A stretch of 64,000 nt of DNA from Janthinobacterium sp. LM6 (GTDB lineage: Bacteria > Pseudomonadota > Gammaproteobacteria > Burkholderiales > Burkholderiaceae_D): NCBI RefSeq assembly GCF_002002885.1, contig NZ_CP019510.1, positions 2,604,001-2,668,000 on the forward strand. Reading direction: 5' to 3'. The notes beneath the pieces were generated by a model. It saw nothing but the letters and a program-made list of their open reading frames with translations, had not been told where the DNA came from and made no database searches. Made by a program: the position numbers and the translations under genes. Positions 42,979-51,952 of this stretch are shown piece by piece (position 1 is the first letter of the stretch; each line of letters begins with the position of its first letter).

Positions 42979-43908
42979 TTATGCCGCCAGCGCTTGCCGC
43001 ATGGCCTGACCCACCACGTCGAACAGGCCGCGCGCCGCTGGCGTCAGGCCCAGCATGTGGATCGACGCATGGATCATGCCGTCGAGCTGCACGCATTGTG
43101 CCGCCACGCCGTCGTCGCGCAAATACCGCGCATAGGCCTCGCCTTCGTCATGCAGCGGGTCGTACTCGCACACCAGCACGGTCGCCGGCGGCAAGTCCTT
43201 CAGCGACGTTGCCCGCAGGGGCGCCGCGTAGGGCTGCGCGCCGTCAGCCGGCTCGCACAGGTACGCCGACCAGCAAAAGCGCATGGCTTCCCGGGTCAGC
43301 GAGTGGCCTTCCGCATAGCGCTGGTAGGACGGCGTGTCGAAGGCGAAATCGAGCGCCGGGTACAGCAGCAACTGGTGCGCCAGCGCGGGACCGGCCTGGT
43401 CGCGTGCCATCAGGGCCGCGGCGGCCGCCAGGTTGCCGCCTGCGCTGTCGCCGCCCACGGCCAGGCGCTTCGCATCGATGCCGAGCGCTTCGGCATGGTC
43501 CGCCACCCAGCAGACTGCCCGGTAAAAATCGTCCAGCGGCACGGGAAACTTGTGCTCGGGCGCCAGCCGGTAGTCGACGGAAAAGATCACGCAGCCGGTG
43601 GCGTTGGCCAGTGCGCGGCACGGATTGTCGTACAGGTCCAGCGAGCACAGGCACCAGCCGCCCCCATGCGCAAAGACGATGGCCGGCAGGGGCTTGCCCG
43701 TGTCCGCGCCGGCGGGTACATAGGCGCGCACGGTCAGCGCGTGCTCGCCAGGCAGCACGTAATCCTTGATCGAGGCGACGTCTTCCAGCGGCCCGTGCAG
43801 CTGGCGCAAGCCCATTTCCGTGGCGGCGCGCAAGTCCGCCAGCGAGGCGGGCGGCGGCGCATCCCTTGTCTGTTCCAGCCAGGCGGCGATCAGCGGATCG
43901 AGGCTCAT
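42979..43908 (-). CDS. HSL-family alpha/beta hydrolase (carboxylesterase)
   Basis: 309 residues. Oxyanion motif HGGGWCLCS near 85, nucleophile GGDSAGGNLAAAAAL near 158, catalytic Asp in EYDPLHDEG and His in DGMIHASIHML. This is the hormone-sensitive-lipase family, acting on short-chain esters. Start ATG 43908 overlaps the upstream hydrolase gene by ATGA; the longer frame to 43986 lies inside that gene. Confidence 0.9.
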   Translation of the reverse strand: MSLDPLIAAWLEQTRDAPPPASLADLRAATEMGLRQLHGPLEDVASIKDYVLPGEHALTVRAYVPAGADTGKPLPAIVFAHGGGWCLCSLDLYDNPCRALANATGCVIFSVDYRLAPEHKFPVPLDDFYRAVCWVADHAEALGIDAKRLAVGGDSAGGNLAAAAALMARDQAGPALAHQLLLYPALDFAFDTPSYQRYAEGHSLTREAMRFCWSAYLCEPADGAQPYAAPLRATSLKDLPPATVLVCEYDPLHDEGEAYARYLRDDGVAAQCVQLDGMIHASIHMLGLTPAARGLFDVVGQAMRQALAA

Positions 43909-44771
43909 GCGGCTTCTCCGGCCAGGAACGGCAGCAGGTGGGCGATGAACGCTTCCGGCTGTTCTTCCATGATGAAGTGGCCGCATTCGGCGACGATGGC
44001 GCCTTTTAGTATGTCCGCCTTGCCCTGCATGGTCAGCAGGGGCGCGTCATTCGTCGCATGGTCGGCGCCGATGGCCAGCACGGGCATGGCCAGGCTCTTT
44101 TTCGCCCGTTCCAGGTTTTGCCGGATGGTTTCCGGAATGGCGCGGTAGTAGGCGAAACCGGCGCGCAGGGCGCCCGGCGTGGCATAGGCGTCCGCATACA
44201 CGTCGACGGCCACCTTGTCGCGACGGTACGACCAGCGGTCCAGGATGAAGCGGATGTATTCGCGCTCCTTGCCGGCCGTGAGCATCTCCGGCAAGTCCAG
44301 CACCTGGTTGAACATGAAGTGCCACAGGAAGATATTGTCGGACGGCGCGACAAAAATCGGCGGCGCGGGCGCCAGGCCGGGAATGACGGCTTCCGTCAGC
44401 GCCAGTTTCGTCACGGCCTGCGGGAAGTCGCTGGCCAGCGCATAGCCGACCCACATGCCGATGTCGTGGCCGACGACATCGTACTGCGCATGCCCCAGGG
44501 CCAGCATGGCGCGGTGCAGGGTGGCGGCAACGGCGCCTGTGTCGTAGCCGCCGGCCGGACGTTCCGAGTGGCCGCTGCCGGGCGGATCGATGGCGATCGC
44601 CTGGTAGCCCTGGGCGGCCAGGGCCGCCATCACATGGCGCCAGGCGTACCAGGTTTGCGGCCAGCCGGGGATCAGCAGCACGGGTTTTCCTTCGCCGGCG
44701 ATGACGCAATGCAGGCGCTGGCCGTCGATGCGCACATAGTCGTGGGTGTAGCTGTCTTCATTCTGATGCAT
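43905..44771 (-). CDS. Epoxide hydrolase/haloalkane dehalogenase-like alpha/beta hydrolase
   Basis: 288 residues. LLIPGWPQTWYAWR (HGxP-type oxyanion loop), nucleophile Asp in VVGHDIGMWVGYALA, catalytic His in AECGHFIMEEQPEAF. An Asp nucleophile points to an epoxide hydrolase, dehalogenase or related enzyme rather than an esterase. Co-transcribed with the HSL hydrolase (ATGA overlap). Substrate unknown. Confidence 0.88.
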   Translation of the reverse strand: MHQNEDSYTHDYVRIDGQRLHCVIAGEGKPVLLIPGWPQTWYAWRHVMAALAAQGYQAIAIDPPGSGHSERPAGGYDTGAVAATLHRAMLALGHAQYDVVGHDIGMWVGYALASDFPQAVTKLALTEAVIPGLAPAPPIFVAPSDNIFLWHFMFNQVLDLPEMLTAGKEREYIRFILDRWSYRRDKVAVDVYADAYATPGALRAGFAYYRAIPETIRQNLERAKKSLAMPVLAIGADHATNDAPLLTMQGKADILKGAIVAECGHFIMEEQPEAFIAHLLPFLAGEAA

Positions 44772-44806
44772 GGCAAGTCCTTGTATTGATTCAGTTAATT
44801 AGTCGA

Positions 44807-45868
44807 TTAGTTGTGCGTGATGCCGAGCAGGGTATTGATCTGCTGCGCGCTGACGGGGGCGCCGGCGAAGTCGTCGAAGATCTTGTCGGTCACGGGAATG
44901 ATGTGGGCGTTGATGAAGGCCACGCCTTCACGCGCACCCACCTCCTGGTCCTTCAGGCAGCATTCCCATTCCAGCGTGGCCCAGCCCGCGTAGTCGTTTT
45001 GCGCCATCTTCGAGAAGATCGCCTTGAAATCGACCTGGCCGTCGCCCAGCGAGCGGAAACGTCCGGCGCGGTTTTCCCACGACTGGTAGCCGCCGTAGAT
45101 GCCTTGTCGTCCCGTCGGATTGAATTCCGCATCCTTCACATGGAACATGCGGATATGGTCCTTGTAGATGTCGATGAATTCCAGGTAGTTCAGCTGCTGC
45201 AGCACGAAGTGGCTCGGATCGAACAGCATCTTGCAGCGCGGATGGCGGCCCACGCGCTCGTAGAACATCTCGAAGCTGATGCCGTCATGCAGGTCTTCGC
45301 TCGGGTGGATTTCGTAGCACAGGTTGATGCCTTGTTCCTCGCACACGTCGAGGATGGGCAGCCAGCGGCGCGCCAGTTCGTCGAAGGCCGCCTCGATCAG
45401 GCCGGGCGGGCGCTGCGGGAACGGGAACAGGTAGGGCCAGGCGAATGAACCGGAGAACGTGCCCATGTCGGTCAGGCCCAGGCGTTTCGAGGCCATGGCC
45501 GCCAGTTTCACTTGCTCGATGGCCCACTCGGTGCGCGCCGCCGGCTGGCCGTGCAGGTGTACCGGCGCAAAGCTGTCGCACAGCGCGTCGTAGGCCGGGT
45601 GCACGGCGACCAGCTGGCCGAGGATGTGCGTCGTCAGTTCGCTGATGACCAGGCCATGGCTGGCCAGCATGGCAACCAGGTCGTCGCAGTATTGCTGGCT
45701 GTGGGCAGCCTGCGCCACGTCGAACAGGCGTGCATCCCAGGCGGGGATCTGCAGGGCCTTGAAGCCCATGCCGGCCGCCCACTCGGCGATGGCGGGCAGG
45801 GTGTTGAAGGGCGCCGTATCGGCGGCGAATTGTGCCAGGTGCAGGCTTGGTCCTTGGATGGTTTTCAT
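44807..45868 (-). CDS. Sugar phosphate isomerase/epimerase (xylose isomerase-like TIM barrel)
   Basis: 353 residues. AP endonuclease 2/IolE-type barrel: IAEWAAGMGFKALQIPAWDARLFD, NLCYEIHPSEDLHDG, CKMLFDPSHFVLQ, DHIRMFHVKDAEF, GWATLEWECCLKD supply Glu, Asp and His metal ligands. Likely interconverts a sugar or inositol derivative, part of a catabolic route whose other genes are not nearby. GGAGCC lies upstream of the ATG, and a perfect palindrome lies 15 bp further. Confidence 0.88.
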   Translation of the reverse strand: MKTIQGPSLHLAQFAADTAPFNTLPAIAEWAAGMGFKALQIPAWDARLFDVAQAAHSQQYCDDLVAMLASHGLVISELTTHILGQLVAVHPAYDALCDSFAPVHLHGQPAARTEWAIEQVKLAAMASKRLGLTDMGTFSGSFAWPYLFPFPQRPPGLIEAAFDELARRWLPILDVCEEQGINLCYEIHPSEDLHDGISFEMFYERVGRHPRCKMLFDPSHFVLQQLNYLEFIDIYKDHIRMFHVKDAEFNPTGRQGIYGGYQSWENRAGRFRSLGDGQVDFKAIFSKMAQNDYAGWATLEWECCLKDQEVGAREGVAFINAHIIPVTDKIFDDFAGAPVSAQQINTLLGITHN

Positions 45869-45882
45869 ATCGGCTCCTATTG

Positions 45883-45898
45883 TTTGTCGATCGACAAA
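45883..45898. promoter_or_regulatory. Perfect 16-bp palindrome upstream of the isomerase gene
   Basis: TTTGTCGATCGACAAA, symmetric about its centre, sits 15 bp before the isomerase start. The form suits a dimeric regulator (TetR, GntR or LacI class). The neighbouring TetR gene is the nearest candidate, but its own promoter has a different repeat. Confidence 0.55.
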
Positions 45899-45960
45899 GA
45901 ATAGGCGAAATTTTCTGCGAGGTCAAGGCCGTGATGCAAAATAAATGCGGAATCGGTATG

Positions 45961-45996
45961 GCTTGCAAGCGTTATACTGGCCGCCAGTTTGCAAGC
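45961..45996. promoter_or_regulatory. Inverted repeat over the promoter of the TetR gene
   Basis: GCTTGCAA and TTGCAAGC (perfect 8-bp arms, 20-base spacer) flank a -10-like TTATACT. Its position fits autorepression by the TetR protein encoded from 46008. Confidence 0.5.
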
Positions 45997-46007
45997 AGAG
46001 GATGAAA

Positions 46008-46613
46008 ATGGCAGGAAGACCGAGGGAATTCGACCGCGCGCAGGCGCTGGCAAAAGCGCGCGACGCGTTCTGGACGCGCGGCTATGAAGGCGTATCGATG
46101 GCCGACCTGGTGGCGGCGCTGGGCATCGCCTCGGCGCGCATCTATGCGGCGTTCGGCTCGAAGGAGCAGCTGTTCCGCGAAGCCGTGGAATTGTATGAAA
46201 CGGGCGAGGGCGCCTTTGCCGTGCATGCGCTGGCGGCCAGCCTGAATGTGCGCGACGCCGTGGCGCGCATGCTGGAAGAAGCCGTGCTGCTGTACACGCG
46301 CAGCGGCCAGCCGCAAGGCTGCATGGTGGTCACGGCCGCCACGAATACGAGCGCGGACAACGCGGGCATCGCCGACTGGCTGGCGCAGCACCGCCGCGCG
46401 CGCACGCAGGCCGTCATCGAGCGCCTGCGCGCGGCGCAGCTGGCGGGAGAATTGAAAGGGGAAGCCGACGTGCAGGCGCTGGGAGACTATTATGCGGCGC
46501 TGCTGCATGGCTTGTCGGTGCAGGCGCGCGACGGCATTCCCGCCGAACGGCTGCTGGCGCTGATTACGCCGGCGATGGCGCCGCTGGCGCTGGAAATGAA
46601 AAAATCAGACTAG
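46008..46613 (+). CDS. TetR/AcrR-family regulator
   Basis: 201 residues. HTH at about 10-50 (ALAKARDAFWTRGYEGVSMADLVAALGIASARIYAAFGSKEQLF), then a helical ligand domain like the AcrR/YxaF group (GQPQGCMVVTAATNTSADNAGIADWL). ATG 46008 has AGAGG six bases upstream; the in-frame ATG at 46002 is too close to it. It may control the divergent isomerase gene and itself. Confidence 0.88.
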   Translation: MAGRPREFDRAQALAKARDAFWTRGYEGVSMADLVAALGIASARIYAAFGSKEQLFREAVELYETGEGAFAVHALAASLNVRDAVARMLEEAVLLYTRSGQPQGCMVVTAATNTSADNAGIADWLAQHRRARTQAVIERLRAAQLAGELKGEADVQALGDYYAALLHGLSVQARDGIPAERLLALITPAMAPLALEMKKSD

Positions 46614-46634
46614 CTTGTCGATAGTCGCCGTACT

Positions 46635-47006
46635 TTAAGTCTTGACGTCGATCAGGCTGCCCAGAGCCTGGTCGGCCGCCTTGACGACATTCGCGGATAA
46701 ATTAAAACCGGCCTTGTAGACGAGGTTATCCGTCAGTTCGGAGGCGAGGCCCACGCCGTTCGGCCGGCTTTCGGCCGCCTTGGCCGCATTCGCATTGGCG
46801 CCGCTGACGCTTTCGCCGGCGGCCAGCTTGCGTCCTTCGACGGAGAGGGTGACGCCCGTGCCGGCCGGGCTGGACTCCTGGAACTCGGCTTGTTGCGGCT
46901 GGAAGCCCGGCGTGTTCGCATTGGCGACGTTGTTGGCGGCCACGTCCAGCGCGCGCTGGTTGGCGGTCAGCCCCGAGGTACCGGTGGTGAGGGCGGATAT
47001 GGACAT
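46635..47006 (-). CDS. Orphan flagellar basal-body rod-like protein
   Basis: 123 residues. The N-terminal rod signature ALTTGTSGLTANQRALDVAANNVANANTPGFQPQQAEFQE is clear and LVYKAGFNLSANVVKAADQALGSLIDV matches the C-terminal coiled part of FlgB/FlgC/FlgE-type proteins. It is as short as FlgB, but no flagellar genes surround it. It may be an orphan duplicate used in motility or surface structures. Confidence 0.75.
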   Translation of the reverse strand: MSISALTTGTSGLTANQRALDVAANNVANANTPGFQPQQAEFQESSPAGTGVTLSVEGRKLAAGESVSGANANAAKAAESRPNGVGLASELTDNLVYKAGFNLSANVVKAADQALGSLIDVKT

Positions 47007-47174
47007 GGCGGCTCCTTCAGAATGCTCCTAGTTTACTCCCATGCGGGCACTATGTGGTTGGTGCAAGGCAACATTTTTCCGCGCCGTCGATGACCGCAAA
47101 AAAAGTTACCCATACATAATGTTTTAATATTGTCCTGCGCCCTTTCACTGTCTAGACTGGCTGGGAAATCTCGC

Positions 47175-48362
47175 ATGGAGCCTGCCATTTCTCCCCTCGT
47201 ACGCCGCCTTTGCCTGGCTTTGCTGCTCAGCTGGCCTTGCCTGACCCTGCAAGCCCAGCCTGCTTCTGCCTCACTGCCGCTCGATGCGCGCCTGAACGAG
47301 CAGGTCATCATGGTGCCGGCCGGCGACGGCTTGCGCGACGTGCTGGAAACCACCGTGTTCCGTCCCGCAGGCCCCGGCCCGTTTCCCCTGTTGCTGATGA
47401 ATCACGGCAAGCAGGCTGGGCCGGCGAAACTGCAGGCGCGCGAGCGCTTCATCTATATGGCAGCCGAATTCGTGCGCCGCGGCTATGCGGTGATGCTGCC
47501 CATGCGCGCCGGGTTTGCCCGCTCCACGGGCGCCTACCGCGATTTCGGCTGCGACATGCTGGGCAACGCCCAGGGGCAGGCGCGCGACGTGCTGGCCGCG
47601 CTCGCGTATGCGCGGCGCCAGAGCTGGGTCGACCCGGAACGCATCGTCGTCGCGGGCCAGTCGTACGGCGGCATGGCGGCGCTGGCGCTGGCCACCCGGG
47701 TGCTGCCCGGCGTGCGGGGCGTGCTCAATTTTTCCGGCGGCCTGCGCGTCGACATGCCCGGCTGCGACTGGCAAGGGGCGCTGGCCAAATCCTTCGCCAC
47801 CCTGGGCGCCTACAACCATATCCCCAGCCTGTGGCTGTATGGCGCGAATGACTCGTATTTTTCGCCGGCGCTGGCGCGGCGGCTGTTCAATTCCTTTACC
47901 GGTTCGGGCGGCCGGGCGCAATTGCTCGCCTATGGCCCGTTCAAGCGCGACGCGCACCTGACCCTGGGCAGCCGCGATGGCGTGGCCGTGTGGCTGCCCG
48001 CCACTGAGCGCTTCCTGCAGAAAATCGGCATGCCGGTGCGGCAGGTCTACCGCGTGGCCGATGCGCCGTCGCCGCCCGCCACGCATTTCGCGCCGCAGGA
48101 CGATATCGCCGCCGTGCCCTATCTGGAAGAGCAGGGGCGCGCCGCCTACCGCGTCTTTCTGGAGAAAACCGCGCCGCGCGCCTTTGCCCTGTCGGCCAGC
48201 GGCGCCTGGGGCTGGGCCGAGGAGGGTGAAAGTCCCGATGTGCGCGCGCTGGCCTCGTGCCAGCGGCGCAGCAGCCTGCCATGCCAGTTGTATTCGGTCG
48301 ATGAAAGCGTCGTTTGGCCGGTCGCCGGCGCCAGCGCAAGCGCCGCCGGCGGCGCGCAATAG
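47175..48362 (+). CDS. Secreted alpha/beta hydrolase (dienelactone-hydrolase/CocE-like)
   Basis: 395 residues with a signal peptide (RLCLALLLSWPCLTLQAQPA). Nucleophile in VVAGQSYGGMAALAL near 170; LWLYGANDSYFSP supplies the Asp and the His lies near FKRDAHLTLGS. The last ~120 residues form a separate beta-rich part. It likely cleaves esters or peptides in the periplasm or outside. Alone in its transcription unit. Confidence 0.82.
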   Translation: MEPAISPLVRRLCLALLLSWPCLTLQAQPASASLPLDARLNEQVIMVPAGDGLRDVLETTVFRPAGPGPFPLLLMNHGKQAGPAKLQARERFIYMAAEFVRRGYAVMLPMRAGFARSTGAYRDFGCDMLGNAQGQARDVLAALAYARRQSWVDPERIVVAGQSYGGMAALALATRVLPGVRGVLNFSGGLRVDMPGCDWQGALAKSFATLGAYNHIPSLWLYGANDSYFSPALARRLFNSFTGSGGRAQLLAYGPFKRDAHLTLGSRDGVAVWLPATERFLQKIGMPVRQVYRVADAPSPPATHFAPQDDIAAVPYLEEQGRAAYRVFLEKTAPRAFALSASGAWGWAEEGESPDVRALASCQRRSSLPCQLYSVDESVVWPVAGASASAAGGAQ

Positions 48363-48473
48363 GCCGCCGCGCACGATAGTTGTCGCCGAAACGGGGGATG
48401 GGCGAATATACTAGGCGAAAAGGGAGGCGTTGCGCTTCCCGTCCGCCCTTATCATCAGCGAGAATTCACCCTT

Positions 48474-49967
48474 ATGGCGTCATCCCCAGAAAACCTCAGC
48501 ATGGCCGTGTTTTGCGACTTCGAGAACGTCGCGCTCGGCGTGCGAGATGCAAATTACGAAAAATTCGATATCAAGCCCATCCTGGAACGCTTGCTGCTCA
48601 AGGGCAGCATCGTTGTCAAGAAGGCATATTGCGACTGGGACCGTTATAAAAGTTTCAAGGGCACCATGCATGAGGCGAACTTCGAACTGATCGAAATTCC
48701 CCACGTGCGCCAGTCCGGCAAGAATTCGGCCGACATCCGCCTGGTGGTCGATGCGCTGGACCTGTGCTACACCAAGGCTCACGTGAACACCTTCGTCATC
48801 ATCAGCGGCGATTCCGACTTTTCGCCGCTCGTGTCGAAACTGCGCGAAAACGCCAAGCAGGTGATCGGCGTCGGCGTCAAGCAGTCGACCTCCGACCTGC
48901 TGGTGGCCAACTGCGACGAATTCATTTTCTACGATGACCTGGTGCGCGAAAGCCGCCGCACGGCCGCCAAGCGCGACGCACGCGACACGCCTGCCGCCAA
49001 GCGCTCGCCGGACGAAGAAGTGCGCCGCAAGGAAAAATACGAGTCGCGCAAGACGGAAGCGATCGAAATGGCCGTCGAGACCTTCGACGCGCTGGTGTCC
49101 GAGCGCGGCGACAGCGGCAAGATCTGGGCCTCGATGCTGAAGGAAGCGATCAAGCGCCGTAAGCCGGACTTCAGCGAGTCCTACTATGGTTTCCGCACCT
49201 TCGGCAACCTGCTGGAAGAAGCGCAAACGCGCGGCTTGCTGGAATTTGGCCGCGATGAAAAATCGGGCGCCTATGTCTACCGCAGCAGCGGCCTGGTGGC
49301 CGTGCCGGCCGCCGTGAACGCGGATACAGCCAACGAGGCCAGCGGCGAGACCGGCGTGACGGCGGAAGAGGGCAATCACCGCGAAGGCGGCAGCCGCCGC
49401 GATTCGCGCCGCAATGGCCGTGGCGGCCGCAAGCAGAACGAGCAACGCCGCGGCGAGTCCGCGCCACAGGCCTTCGTGCCGGTGGCCGACGCGGAAGCCG
49501 TCGTCGTCGAGCAGTATGCGCCGGCGCCGCAGCCGGAAGTGCAGCACGAAGTGGCCGAAGCGGTGGCCGAGGTGGCGGCAGAAGAGGGCAACGCCAAGCG
49601 CGGTTCGCGCCGCAATGGCCGCGGTGGCCGCAAGAATGGCGATGGCGCCCGCGAAGCGCGCGCTGAAGTCGTCGCCGTCGAGGTGGCGCCGGTGGTGGAA
49701 GCCGTGCCTGCGCCTGAACCGGTAGTGGACGCGGTAATTGAAGTGGCCGCCGAAGCGAAACCGAAAGCCAAGCCGCGCACGCCGGCCCGCAAGGCGGCAG
49801 CGGCGAAGAAACCGGTCAAGAAGGCGGCAGAAGCTGTGGTGGAAGCTGCGCCTGTCGTTGAAGCGGCGCCGCTGGAAGCGGCTGTCGTGGCCGAAGACAA
49901 GCCGGCCAAGGCGCCGCGCAAGACGCCGGCGCGCCGTCCCGCGCGCAAGAAGGCGGAAGCTGCCTGA
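48474..49967 (+). CDS. NYN (PIN-like RNase) plus OST-HTH/LOTUS protein with a basic, Ala-rich tail
   Basis: 497 residues. Residues 10-160 form a NYN domain: AVFCDFENVALGVRD (Asp), NSADIRLVVDALD, VIISGDSDFSPLVSKLRE (acidic metal site). Residues about 195-275 fit an OST-HTH/LOTUS domain (EMAVETFDALVSERGDSGKIWASMLKEAIKR, FSESYYGFRTFGNLLEEAQTRGLLEFGRD). The tail has two RNase E-like Arg/Gly blocks (SRRNGRGGRK twice) and histone-like KPRTPARKAAAAKK repeats. The domain pair is that of LabA-like and MARF1-type RNA-binding nucleases. Likely RNA turnover; the target is unknown. Confidence 0.88.
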   Translation: MASSPENLSMAVFCDFENVALGVRDANYEKFDIKPILERLLLKGSIVVKKAYCDWDRYKSFKGTMHEANFELIEIPHVRQSGKNSADIRLVVDALDLCYTKAHVNTFVIISGDSDFSPLVSKLRENAKQVIGVGVKQSTSDLLVANCDEFIFYDDLVRESRRTAAKRDARDTPAAKRSPDEEVRRKEKYESRKTEAIEMAVETFDALVSERGDSGKIWASMLKEAIKRRKPDFSESYYGFRTFGNLLEEAQTRGLLEFGRDEKSGAYVYRSSGLVAVPAAVNADTANEASGETGVTAEEGNHREGGSRRDSRRNGRGGRKQNEQRRGESAPQAFVPVADAEAVVVEQYAPAPQPEVQHEVAEAVAEVAAEEGNAKRGSRRNGRGGRKNGDGAREARAEVVAVEVAPVVEAVPAPEPVVDAVIEVAAEAKPKAKPRTPARKAAAAKKPVKKAAEAVVEAAPVVEAAPLEAAVVAEDKPAKAPRKTPARRPARKKAEAA

Positions 49968-49983
49968 TAGCCTGAGCGGCAAC

Positions 49984-50015
49984 AAGCGGGGCGGCAATCG
50001 CATGCGCCCCCGCTT
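49984..50015 (+). terminator. Terminator after the NYN gene
   Basis: AAGCGGGGC and GCCCCCGCTT pair, with one extra C bulged, around a 13-base loop and end in TTTT. It follows the NYN stop by 17 bases. Confidence 0.7.
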
Positions 50016-50103
50016 TTCCGGCCCCTGCCTTGCGCAAACCGCGCACCCCGATCTCCCCAAGCGTGTACGATGAGCCTGTTTTTAACGCGGCGGGCGGTCA
50101 AGC

Positions 50104-50721
50104 ATGTACCACGGTGAACGGTTCAACAGTATTTCCCATACGGTGGGCGCCGCGCTGGCGGCCATCGGCGGCGTCATCCTGATCGTCGCGGTGGCCCGCA
50201 CGGGCGACCCCTGGAAAATCGTCAGCTGCAGCGTATATGCGGCCATGCTGCTCACGCTCTACCTCACTTCTACCCTGTACCACAGCGTGCGCGGCAAGGC
50301 CAAGGCCGTGCTGCAGCGGCTCGACCACTGCGCCATCTATCTGCTCATCGCGGGCACTTACACGCCCTTCATGCTGGTGACGCTGCGCGGGCCGTGGGGC
50401 TGGTCGCTGTTCGGCGTCGTCTGGGGCCTGGCCCTGCTGGGCATCGTGCAGGAATACGTGTACGCGAAAGGCGCGCGCATCCTGTCGCTGGTGATTTACG
50501 TGGCCATGGGCTGGCTGATCGTCATCGGCATCAAGCCGCTGCTGGCGGCGCTCGAGTGGAACGGTTTCCTGTGGCTGGTGGCAGGCGGGCTGTGCTACAC
50601 GGGCGGCATCGCCTTCTATGCCACCGACCACAAGCTGCGCCATGGCCACGGCATCTGGCACCTGTTCGTGCTGGCTGGCAGTAGCTGTCATTTTATCGCC
50701 ATTTTGTTCTACGTTGCCTGA
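50104..50721 (+). CDS. Haemolysin III/YqfA-family membrane protein (PAQR-like)
   Basis: 205 residues, seven membrane segments. Conserved motifs: ERFNSISHTVGAAL at the start, TSTLYHSV near 57, RLDHCAIYLLIAGTYTPF, and HGIWHLFVLAGSSCHFIAI, with the metal-site Ser, Asp and His residues of the PAQR family. The name reflects a Bacillus homologue; bacterial YqfA is linked to membrane-lipid stress and is not a proven toxin. Confidence 0.9.
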   Translation: MYHGERFNSISHTVGAALAAIGGVILIVAVARTGDPWKIVSCSVYAAMLLTLYLTSTLYHSVRGKAKAVLQRLDHCAIYLLIAGTYTPFMLVTLRGPWGWSLFGVVWGLALLGIVQEYVYAKGARILSLVIYVAMGWLIVIGIKPLLAALEWNGFLWLVAGGLCYTGGIAFYATDHKLRHGHGIWHLFVLAGSSCHFIAILFYVA

Positions 50722-50812
50722 CGTTATCCCTTGCCATCACTGTTGCCATGATTCCATTATAATGGCGCGATATGTGAAAATAGCGCAACAATGCGGCAAT
50801 AATAAGGCAACA

Positions 50813-51694
50813 ATGGATATCAATTCGGACGACCTGAAAATCTTCGTCACCGTCATCGACAGCGGCACCCTGAGCGCGGCCGCCGTGCACCTGGGACAAA
50901 CCACCTCCGGCGTCAGCCGCGCCCTGTCGCGCCTGGAAGACAAGCTGGCCACGTCGCTGCTGACGCGCACCACGCGCCGCATGGAGCTGACGGAAGAGGG
51001 GCAGCTGTTCCTGGACAAGGCGCGCGCCATCCTCGCCTCGATGGAAGACGTGGAAGAGTCGATCCGCATCCGCCGCCAGAAGCCGGCCGGGCGCCTGTCG
51101 GTCGACGCCGCCTCGCCCTTCATGCTCCATTGCGTGGTGCCCCACGTGGCCGAGTTTCGCGCCATGTACCCGGATATCCGCCTGGAGCTGACCAGCAACG
51201 ACCAGATCGCCGACCTGCTCGAACACCGCACCGATATCGCCATCCGCATCGGCGCGCTGGTCGATTCGACCCTGCATGCGCGCCCGCTCAGCGCCAGTCC
51301 GCTGCACGTGCTGGCCACGCCCGCCTACCTGGCGCGCCACGGCGAACCTGCCACGCCGGAAGCGCTGTCCGGCCATGCGCTGCTGGGTTTTGCGCAATAT
51401 GAGTTGGGAAATAGCTGGCCGCTGCGCCACGAAGCGGGCAACAGCCTGCAGATCGTGCCGGCGCTGGCCGCGTCCAGCGGCGAAACCCTGCGCCAGCTGG
51501 CGTTGCACGACCAGGGCATCGTCTGCCTGTCCGACTTCATGACGAAGGACGACATCGCGGCCGGCCGGCTGGTGCGGGTGCTGCAGCCGTTTTATACGGG
51601 TTACCGCCAGCAGATCCACGCCGTCTACTACCGCAACACGCAACTGGCGCAGCGCATCAGCTGCTTTCTCGAATTCCTGCAACAGAAACTGTAA
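50813..51694 (+). CDS. LysR-family transcriptional regulator
   Basis: 293 residues. HTH at residues 5-60 (DLKIFVTVIDSGTLSAAAVHLGQTTSGVSRALSRLEDKLATSLLTR), then the two-lobed effector domain (GRLSVDAASPFMLHCVVPHVAEFRAMYPDIRLELTS). It ends in a typical LELQQKL-like helix. No divergent target gene is present, so its regulon is not evident. The ATG at 50813 follows AAGG. Confidence 0.9.
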   Translation: MDINSDDLKIFVTVIDSGTLSAAAVHLGQTTSGVSRALSRLEDKLATSLLTRTTRRMELTEEGQLFLDKARAILASMEDVEESIRIRRQKPAGRLSVDAASPFMLHCVVPHVAEFRAMYPDIRLELTSNDQIADLLEHRTDIAIRIGALVDSTLHARPLSASPLHVLATPAYLARHGEPATPEALSGHALLGFAQYELGNSWPLRHEAGNSLQIVPALAASSGETLRQLALHDQGIVCLSDFMTKDDIAAGRLVRVLQPFYTGYRQQIHAVYYRNTQLAQRISCFLEFLQQKL

Positions 51695-51703
51695 GGCCCG
51701 GAC

Positions 51704-51952
51704 ATGAGCGCACATGGCATGCAATGCCCCATCTGCGACGAATATGGCGACCTGGTGCACTCCACGGTCCGCCAGACGGGCCAGCAGGTGATCGTCTGCA
51801 CGGAGTGCGATTTCGCGTGGCCGCATCCGGAGCAGGACATTGATCCGGCGCATGCCACGGATGTGGCTTCCCTGCTGGCGCAATCCGGCCTGGACGACGA
51901 CTGGGACGAGCTCGAACTCGGGGCAAGGGTGCCGCCGTCGCCTACAGCATGA
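51704..51952 (+). CDS. Small zinc-ribbon protein
   Basis: 82 residues. Two Cys pairs, CPICDEYG and CTECDF, about 25 residues apart, form a zinc ribbon. The rest is acidic (DDDWDELELG). It begins ten bases after the LysR stop and its end overlaps the end of the converging GGDEF/EAL gene by 11 bases. Function unknown. Confidence 0.6.
   Translation: MSAHGMQCPICDEYGDLVHSTVRQTGQQVIVCTECDFAWPHPEQDIDPAHATDVASLLAQSGLDDDWDELELGARVPPSPTA

Noticed and set aside
40319..43096. 925-codon minus-strand open frame opposite the TonB receptor
   Set aside because: His/Arg/Ala-rich shadow of the receptor codon pattern, no ribosome site; the receptor on the plus strand has clear motifs.
50104..50721. Haemolysin as a virulence toxin
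   Set aside because: The family is a seven-helix membrane protein related to PAQR proteins; the haemolysin name is historical.
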